From Schistocerca nitens (Eukaryota > Arthropoda > Insecta > Orthoptera > Acrididae), in contig NC_064618.1 in the NCBI RefSeq assembly GCF_023898315.1, forward strand, positions 247,417,076 to 247,481,075: 64,000 bases of DNA, read 5' to 3'. The notes under the pieces were generated by a model. It had not been told where the DNA came from and made no database searches. It saw only the letters and a program-made list of their open reading frames with translations. Of this stretch, positions 57,531-64,000 are shown piece after piece; the first letter of the stretch is position 1, and each line of letters opens with the position of its first letter. Both the position numbers and the translations under genes were made by a program.

Positions 57531-57854
57531 CAGGCATTTTGGATCGGTTTTCGTTAATAGACAGATGGATACACGATGAAGGTTTGTGTCTATAAGTCCT
57601 AAATATTTCGTGCAAATTGGCTGAACAATGATGAATTAAATGCCCCTACTACTGTGAATGTCTGTGCAATTAGTTGAGTGGGTGCTATGGCTGACTCCAA
57701 ATGCCTTTCTTTGGTCATCTCTGTTGAATACATAAAGAGGTATCTTTGTGACTGTTTTATTTTTGTACGTTTGCTGTTTTTCGTGCCTGTTGCGCACAGT
57801 AAATTGTGTGAGATGTCAAATACAATAATGAAAAATATCGCAATACCAAGAAGT

Positions 57855-58044
57855 GGCCGTGCGGTTCTAGGCGCTTCAGTCTGGAACCGCGTGACCGCTA
57901 CGGTCGCAGGTTCGAATCCTGCCTCGGGCATGGATGTGTATGATGTCCTTAGGTTAGTTAGGTTTAAGTAGTTCTAAGTTCTAGGGGACTGATGACCTCA
58001 GATGTTATGTCCCATAGTGCTCAGAGCCATTTGAACCATTTTAA
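57855..58044 (+). mobile_element. tRNA-derived SINE, family 1
   Basis: Head GGCCGTGCGGTTCTAGG, B box GGTTCGAATCC. The 10-bp duplication ACCAAGAAGT flanks it (57845-57854 and 58045-58054). Confidence 0.9.
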
Positions 58045-58149
58045 ACCAAGAAGTTGTGCGACATAAACGAAAGTTATTAGCCGTTTTTCTACACGTGAAA
58101 GACGATGTCTATTCAAATTCCGCACCAGCCGCATAAGAGTGGGACTAGT

Positions 58150-59360
58150 GGCACCACTTCGAAGATGCAAATCGGGTTTGCTTTAACGGTCGTTAGCGCT
58201 GGCTACGTTTGATATTGGACGCGGTGAGTTGATGGCAGTCAATAATGCCTTTAAGGCGACAAAAACGCCATTATTAACACCCCACTGAGTTGGGACGAGG
58301 TCGTGTAACAGGAGTACGAGAAAATGGATGTTTCTTCAACGCTACTGGAGAAAGACTTGGCAAGAATGTAGCCACTGTACATAACTGATGGCAGCGGTTG
58401 TCACGGGAATGTGCGGTCGCAACAAGACCGGACTCCGGTCGGCCACGTGGCTCTACTGAGAGGAACGACCGTCGGGTTTGGCGTACGGCTCTGGCGCGTC
58501 GTACTACATCTACAGCAGCCATCTGACCGGCAATTGGCTTTGCAGTGACACAACGAACTGCTGCAAATCGATTACTTCAAGCAGAGCTCCGAGCCAAACG
58601 CCCTGTGGCGTGCATTCCACTTAACCCAAACCTCCGCCATTTGGGACTTCCTATGTGTCAAGCGAGAGCTGATTGGAGGGCAGATTGTGTTTCCTCATGA
58701 AAGCTGGTTCTGCCTCGGTACTGGTGTGTCGGCTAGAAGGAGTCCAGTTGAGGGCTTGAAACCAACCTGCCTGCGTGCTAGACACACCAGAGTTACGGTC
58801 TGAGGTGCGATTTCATATGACTGCAGGAGCACTCTCGTGTTTATCCCACCCATCCTGACTGCAAATTTGTACATCATTCTGGTGATTCGACCTGGTTTGC
58901 TGCCAGTAATGAACTACATTTCATGCGATGTTTTCCAACAGGATAACGCTCGCCCACGTACCGGTGTAGTAACACAACATGCTCTACAGTGCGTCGACAT
59001 GTCACCTTGATCTGCTCGATCACCAGATCTGCCTCCAGTAGACCACATATGGGACATCACCAGACGACAACTCCAGCATCACACCGCCTCCGTGCTGACC
59101 GAATAAGTGCAGCAGGCATGGAACTCCATCCGGCGCCTGTACAACACAATGAATGCACGTTTCCATGCTTACATTCAGTATTCTGCCGGCTACACTGGAT
59201 ATTAATCTAGCAGCCATTTTCAATGGCTCATCTCACGCTTACATTAACGTGTGATCTTTCAGTCACTTAAATATGTTACCCATACAAATGAATCGCTCAG
59301 ATTTCATTACTCTCCATTAATTATTTTTGGGTGTTCCGATTTTTTTCCGGCAGTGTATGT
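58150..59360 (+). pseudogene. Tc1-type transposon, decayed
   Basis: Across frames: a helix-turn-helix-like NATGERLGKNVATV, then RPTGVVTQHALQ after VFQQDNAR (58938-58965), and SARSPDLPPVDHIWDI with D in place of the catalytic E. QQAWNSIRRLYNTMNARFHA ends the protein. The right end is close to TTTTTTTCCGGCAGTGTA (59355). Stops and shifts are frequent. Confidence 0.65.
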
Positions 59361-59713
59361 GTGAGTCGACCACAGGAAAATTGCAAGTAAATTTTCAAAT
59401 TAGTCACTAACTGTATATAAAGATCATTCATTAATGCCACAATTCAGCATGTTGATATATTACAGTAAAGGCAGCCGAACCATGCAGCACCTCACACATC
59501 CAAAACGTGACGAATAAATGCCGTAGTACACGAAAAACACCCTTGAGTATGGGAATCATTTCCAGGTACACGTGTTAGAAACATAAATAAAATGGAAATC
59601 GTGACTGGAAGCAAAAAAAGTTATTTTATAAACAAATCCATTTTAAAGAAGTCTACTAAATTTCGGCAGCATGCCTGTTTCTCATCTGTCGAAAGGTGAC
59701 ACTTGCATCTTAT

Positions 59714-60271
59714 TTACAAAGATTTCAGATAAAAGAAGTTGGCTTTCGGAATGATCGTTTTCAGATTGAAATAAACTGATAAAAAGCCGCCAGCGACAGA
59801 GAACATGCAAGTCTTCGCAAAGTGGCACGTGCAGTAAGTTACTGTCAAACTAATACCTAGCTTTTCCATATAGATGTAATATGAAATATATCTACAATCA
59901 GAGTCGCTCAAATCCTGAATACATTCAAGATCTGTATAATAGGGTAGCGACTTGTCTTGAAAACCTGAATAATCTAGAATTCCTAGGGAAATTGAATTTA
60001 TTGGAAACGTCTGGAAGATCCCAGGGAACTCTGACTTAGGGAATACTGGTCGACTATAAGGGGAGTAGAATTGTTCGTTGACTCTGAGTATTTGATTCGG
60101 AAACAACCGGTTGTGAAGTCGCGTAAAGAAAGTAGAGGAAGGGGCACGGAGTTTATGTAGTTTGTTGTTCGATAACTGCCTCTGCCGCATTTTCTGTCCT
60201 AGTGAATCTTCGTTATTTGCCATTGCATGATCGTCAGTGCAATAGTGTATGTGTGTGTCACAATTTATCAC
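59714..60271 (-). CDS. hypothetical open frame, 185 codons
   Basis: An uninterrupted minus-strand frame in AT-rich DNA, longer than other unassigned frames nearby. It has a possible hydrophobic stretch near the C-terminus (SVAGGFLSVYFNL) and no recognisable domain. There is no neighbour gene to give context. It may well be chance. Confidence 0.2.
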   Translation of the reverse strand: MINCDTHIHYCTDDHAMANNEDSLGQKMRQRQLSNNKLHKLRAPSSTFFTRLHNRLFPNQILRVNEQFYSPYSRPVFPKSEFPGIFQTFPINSISLGILDYSGFQDKSLPYYTDLECIQDLSDSDCRYISYYIYMEKLGISLTVTYCTCHFAKTCMFSVAGGFLSVYFNLKTIIPKANFFYLKSL

Positions 60272-60661
60272 GTAGCTGTGAATTCATCATTTAAACAAAA
60301 GTAATAGTAGCTTTCTTAATTAAATAAAAAATTGAAATAAGGATGCATTATCGAACTCGTATACTTTGTAGATCAGCACTGATTATTCATGCTTCAGTTT
60401 TCTCTTTGCTTTTTTTACAATTTTAATTTGAAAGCAGTGCTTGCTGGCTTTCTCAACAGTATCATGTATACGAGGTGTGGCTAGAAAAAAAACCGGACTA
60501 GTACTGGTGAAACAATAAAACGAATGCAATAAGGCTGAAAGTCGCGTGGCCTGTCACGTGACTCTCGCTCCGCCTACTGCTCGAGTTTCATCTGCCTCCT
60601 GCACTCAGTCTGCCCGTGGCGTCTGTTTTAAGTAGTTGACGTTTTGTCTGTGCGTCGGAAA

Positions 60662-60909
60662 ATGTTGAGTGTACAGAAAGAACAGCGTGTTAACATCAAA
60701 TTTTGTTTCAAACTAGGAAAATCTGCAAGTGAAACGTTTGTAATGTTACAACAAGTGTACGGCGATGATTGTTTATCGCGAACACAAGTGTTTGAGTGGT
60801 TTAAACGCTTTAAAGATGGCCGCGAAGACACCAGTGATGACACTCGCACTGGCAGACCATTGTCAGCAAAAACTGATGCAAACATTGAAAAAATCGGTAA
60901 ACTTGTTCG
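60662..60909 (+). pseudogene. mariner transposase N-terminus, left arm
   Basis: ATG at 60662, matching MLSVQKEQRVNIKFCFKLGK to KIGKLVR, then broken at the palindrome centre. It encodes only the first half of the DNA-binding region. Confidence 0.85.
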
Positions 60910-60910
60910 G

Positions 60911-61217
60911 CACTTTCCTTGTCAACTCCTGTTAACTCAGACACTGCTCTGATTGTTAAACGGCGATCTTGTCGAACAAATTTACCGATTTTTTCAATGT
61001 TTGCATCAGTTTTTGCTGACAATGGTCTGCCAGTGCGAGTGTCATCACAGGTGTCTTCGCGGCCATCTTTAAATCGTTTAAACCACTCAAACACTTGTGT
61101 TCGCGATAAACAATCATCGCCGTACACTTGTAACATTACAAACGTTTCACTTGCAGATTTTCCTAGTTTGAAACAAAATTTGATGTTAACACGCTGTTCT
61201 TTCTGTACACTCAACAT
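60911..61217 (-). pseudogene. mariner transposase N-terminus, right arm
   Basis: The minus-strand frame reads from MLSVQKEQR to LTIRAVSELTGVDKESA. It lacks one glutamine codon that the left arm has (MLQVYG versus MLQQVYG) and extends about 58 nt farther into the gene than the left arm. Confidence 0.85.
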
Positions 61218-61417
61218 TTTCCGACGCACAGACAAAACGTCAACTACTTAAAACAGACGCCACGGGCAGACTGAGTGCAGGAGGCAGATGAAACTCGAGC
61301 AGTAGGCGGAGCGAGAGTCACGTGACAGGCCACGCGACTTTCAGCCTTATTGCATTCGTTTTATTGTTTCACCAGTACTAGTCCGGTTTTTTTCTAGCCA
61401 CACCTCGTAAAGTCTGA

Positions 61418-61608
61418 GCCGGCCGCGGTGGTCATGCGGTTCTAGGCGCTGCAGTCCGGAACCGCGGGACTGCTACGGTCGCAGGTTCGAATCCTGCCTC
61501 GGGCATGGATGTGTGTGATGTCCTTAGGTTAGTTAGGTTTAAGTAGTTCTAAGTTCTAGGGGACTGATGACCTAAGATGTTAAGTCCCATTGTGCTCAGA
61601 GCCATTTA
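61418..61608 (+). mobile_element. tRNA-derived SINE, family 1
   Basis: The head GCCGGCCGCGGTGGTCATGC and the B box are present. The 10-bp duplication TAAAGTCTGA (61408-61417 and 61609-61618) includes the TA next to the palindromic mariner, so the SINE came later. Confidence 0.9.
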
Positions 61609-61618
61609 TAAAGTCTGA

Positions 61619-62574
61619 AGTGACCTCAGATCCTCCGGTTTGAAACTTGATGTGGCTTTGCTATCAATGTCTTCTGATACTACAATGCACAGACAATAGT
61701 TCGAAGCGTATTCCTGCGAGAATTTCTCGTATATGAAGTTGTCGCACAATGAACGCCTCCGTCACCTTGTGGTTAGCGTCTCTGGCTATTAAGTCGGAGA
61801 TCCAGGAATCCAGTTCAAATTTTTCTAAGCTAGAAAGCTCTGTTACAGTGTTTCCTCAGAGTAGTGAAACCAACTAATAAACCGCTTGAATTAAGGAAAA
61901 ACTGACACACATGCAGCGGGAGAAGTGCGGCAAATAGAAATGCTTGTAACAGGCGGGTAGGGACACGACATTTGTTGTTCTATCGCCGAATAAGCACTAA
62001 TAAGTGACGTGACACCTCAATAACTGTATTTGCGGCCATGAAATCTAGTAACGTAAAACTAGTTTTCACCTAAACCAAAAACTAGTTCAGGGAAATTTGG
62101 AATTTCAACCTGGAAAAGCCTGGGCAAAGGCACTGCTCAGGATATTTTTGAAGAAAATTTTCCAGCTTGGAGGCTACAGAGAGGTTGCACAGTCGCGTAA
62201 ATGTTCTGTTCGTAATGCTCGACACGGAGGCAAGGTAGCGCTGTAACGTATCAGAACCATGTACGCGACTTTAACAGCGGAGTGGAGGATCGGTGTTGGG
62301 GAACGTTTGGCTCCGGGTGAGTCTGTCCACAGCTGTGGTCAGCCGCTCACAGACGCTGATAAGGAGGCAACGGTTAGCAGCTATATATGGGCCTAGACGC
62401 GGAGTCGTGACCTTCCCAGAGAGCGCAGCAGGCTGCTCTACGCAGTTACAGAAGCAGGTCACAAGTGCTGAAGTGATACGGCGGCCACGTCTCCAACCGC
62501 CCGCCTTACCAAGTATAGTTGCAGAAAGCTCTCTAGACGGCCTTGTGAAGTCTTGCCTTTACTCGCCGTAAAAA
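61619..62574. other. unassigned stretch
   Basis: Nothing recognisable was seen. Confidence 0.4.
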
Positions 62575-62945
62575 GTCAGTTGTCAGCTGTCCGTCTCGGT
62601 TGGGATATGGTAACAATTGTTAAGTCAATTTAAAACTCTGTGCCGGACCGCGACTCGAACTCGGGCCTTTGTTTTTCGCGGGCAAGTGTTCTACCAACTG
62701 AGCTACCCAAGCACGACTCACGACCCGTCTTCACAGCTTTAATTCCGCCAGTACCTCGTCTCCTGCCTTCCAAACTTCACAGAAGCTCTTCTGCGAACCT
62801 TGCAGAACTAGCACTCCTGGAAGAAAGGATCCTTTCTTCCAGGAGTGCTAGTTCTGCAAACTCGAGTCTCGGTCCGGCACACAGTTTTAATTTGACTTAC
62901 AATTGTTACCATATCCCAACTGAGACGGACAGCTCACAATTCTAA
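62575..62945 (-). repeat. tRNA-like repeat in an inverted arrangement, left unit
   Basis: On the minus strand, 62720-62640 reads like a tRNA head: GGGTAGCTCAGTTGGTAGAA (A box) and GGCCCGAGTTCGAGTCGCGG (B box). Outer arms 62588-62618 and 62903-62935 are inverted copies (AGCTGTCCGTCTCGGTTGGG). It is not an intact tRNA gene: the position before the anticodon is not T and the anticodon stem is broken. Confidence 0.65.
62801..62858. repeat. perfect 58-bp palindrome without a loop
   Basis: 29 bp starting TGCAGAACTAGCACTCCTGG are followed immediately by their exact reverse complement, centred on GGATCC. Confidence 0.95.
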
Positions 62946-62965
62946 TCTGCCAGGAAGTTTCATAT

Positions 62966-62968
<3 letters not shown>

Positions 62969-63010
<42 letters not shown>
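62969..63010. repeat. (CA)n microsatellite
   Basis: Twenty-one CA dinucleotides without interruption. Confidence 0.95.
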
Positions 63011-63011
<1 letters not shown>

Positions 63012-63330
63012 CTACAGAATGAAAATTGCATTCTTGGAACACCCTCCAGGCTGTGGCTAAACCATGTCTCCGCAGTATCCTCTCTTTCAGCAGTGCTAGT
63101 TCTGCAAGGTTCGCAGGAGAGCTTCTGTGAAGTTTGGAAGGTAGGAGACGAGGTACTGGCAGAATTGAAGCTGTGAGGACGGGTCGTGAGTCATGCTTGG
63201 GTAAATCAGTTGGTAGAGCATTTGCCCGCGAAAGGCAAAGGTCCCGAGTTCGGGTCTCGGTCTGGCATACAGTTTTAATCTGCCAGGAAGTTTCATATCA
63301 GCGCACACTCCGCTGCAGAGTGAAAATCTC
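63011..63330 (+). repeat. tRNA-like repeat, right unit
   Basis: 63203-63275 has GGGTAAATCAGTTGGTAGAG and GGTCCCGAGTTCGGGTCTCG, a tRNA-like head in plus orientation. AATCTGCCAGGAAGTTTCAT occurs at 62943 and again at 63278, so the unit of about 335 bp is partly in tandem. It is probably a tRNA-derived SINE or a composite of one. Confidence 0.65.
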
Positions 63331-63494
63331 ATTGTGGAATTGTAAGTCATTTCGCTGGACACAAGATTGGTGACCTCCTTAAAAGAAATTTTCAAAAATT
63401 CTCCAAACAATCTTTAAAAAATCTTTTAAAAAATTTATTTTTGAAAGTAAATGAAAATTCTGCAGGCCGCATTAGCTGTATAGACGTTTCTTTA

Positions 63495-63545
63495 CTACGC
63501 AACACAACCAGTTTCCGCTGTTAGAATTGCATCCTCAGGTAATAA
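63495..63545 (-). other. hammerhead-like motif, degenerate
   Basis: Minus strand: CTGAGGA, T, GC..GC stem, GGAAA, CTGG. It is a weaker version of the motif at 63822. Confidence 0.3.
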
Positions 63546-63657
63546 TTTTTCACTTCGTAAGGCCAGAGGGAATGTTGGGACATCGTACATCGGACAACGT
63601 TCTTGTTCGACAATGTTCCTGGGTGCATTACGTGTTCCCACGGCCACAGAAGGGTAC

Positions 63658-63958
63658 AATAAGTTTCCTTTAATTTTAAGTCCATGGTCACAAAATGGTC
63701 ACAAACTTTTTGTTAACAGATTATATATATATTTGACGATGCTGGTGCTGATTTTGCATTTAACATTGGACGATGCCACTATGCACTATGGCTGCAGTAC
63801 ATTAGGACTTTGTTTTTATAAAACAGATCTGATGATGGTCATTATAGACCGAAACCGGTAATCTGTTAACAAAAAGTTTGTGACCATAGACGTAAATTAA
63901 AGGAAACTTATTGTATATACGAGTCACTGTTTTATTCGCGACAATGTCGCAGCTTGTG
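63658..63958. mobile_element. short PLE-like inverted-repeat element
   Basis: The arms 63657-63724 and 63859-63912 are inverted (AATAAGTTTCCTTTAATTT and TTTTTGTTAACAGATTA shared). The left arm has an extra ATGGTCACAAA unit. A 12-bp direct repeat ACAGAAGGGTAC lies outside (63646-63657 and 63959-63970) and may be a target duplication. No coding sequence. Confidence 0.6.
63822..63867 (+). ncRNA. candidate hammerhead ribozyme
   Basis: Helix I AACAGAT (63822-63828) pairs with ATCTGTT (63861-63867). Between them are CTGATGA (63829-63835), one extra T, helix II GGTC/GACC with loop ATTATA (63837-63850), GAAA (63851-63854), the self-complementary CCGG (63855-63858) and TA as the cleavage dinucleotide. 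This is the layout of type I hammerheads with a minimal helix III, which are known from PLEs. The extra T after CTGATGA departs from the canonical core and could lower or abolish activity. Confidence 0.55.
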
Positions 63959-64000
63959 ACAGAAGGGTACGTCCACCATTGCCGAACATAATCGTTTTGG

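Larger units (their letters stand above)
60471..61407. mobile_element. palindromic mariner: two 5' halves head to head
   Basis: 60471-60909 is the 5' part of the family at 33575: terminal repeat, leader and the first ~85 transposase codons. 61407-60911 is the same part, a little longer, on the minus strand. TA lies on both outer sides (60469-60470 and 61408-61409). The unpaired centre is about 58 nt. Both ends are the 5' terminal repeat, so a transposase could in principle still recognise it. Confidence 0.9.

Noticed and set aside
57886-57930. Possible tRNA genes at SINE heads with GGTTCGAATCC
   Set aside because: They have A and B boxes but lack paired acceptor and anticodon stems, and they continue into a common SINE body.
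63203-63275. tRNA gene with GTTGGTAGAGCA and GAGTTCGGGTCTCGG
   Set aside because: The D arm is mutated, the base before the anticodon is G instead of T, and the sequence repeats within a larger unit.

Overview
The window reads as intergenic or intronic DNA from a large, repeat-rich insect genome. The best guess is an orthopteran (grasshopper or locust). The reasons are the repeat repertoire: tRNA-derived SINEs in many copies, CR1-like and RTE-like LINEs, Penelope-like elements (PLEs), mariner, Tc1, piggyBac, Harbinger and hAT elements. Nearly every recognisable open frame belongs to a transposable element, and most are broken. I found no convincing host protein gene, no intact tRNA or rRNA gene and no CRISPR array. 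The species call is inference.

Layout. 1-437: 3' end of a mariner. 505-3299 (minus): two degenerate CR1-like copies. 3540-10065 (minus): a PLE fragment with a GIY-YIG domain, split by a nearly complete Jockey-group LINE (3658-9096) flanked by a perfect 12-bp target duplication. 10940-13066: RTE-like LINE tails. 13868-15141: a Harbinger-type element keeping a MADF-like reading frame. 15285-17780: SINEs and an RNase H-bearing LINE remnant. 18695-22328: a second Jockey-group copy, then a piggyBac pseudogene split by a SINE. 22682-23068: a pogo/Tigger-like DNA-binding fragment. 23721-25044: a CR1-like copy. 25045-31290: mostly unrecognised, with one SINE and one PLE-like end. 31292-36500 (minus): the best CR1-like element, carrying an almost intact mariner. 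36905-37590: a decayed RT fragment. 38154-41182: a Tc1 and another mariner. 41697-44315: a mosaic of LINE and mariner pieces around an inverted-repeat PLE-like element that contains a 5S-rRNA-like SINE. 45377-55280: LINE scraps, a PLE with inverted ends, a hAT MITE, a mariner MITE and SINEs. 56110-59360: three Tc1 remnants. 60471-61407: a head-to-head palindromic mariner. 61418-63970: a SINE, inverted tRNA-like repeats and a PLE-like inverted repeat.

The nesting gives a relative chronology: a LINE into a PLE, a SINE into piggyBac, a mariner into CR1, a SINE beside the palindromic mariner, a 5S-like SINE into a PLE-like end, and a PLE into an older RT. The strongest leads are a recurrent hammerhead-ribozyme-like motif at PLE-like ends, with one extra pyrimidine before helix II in every copy, and the palindromic mariner whose arms share derived substitutions. 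Everything is from reading the sequence by eye; family names rest on motif recognition, not searches.
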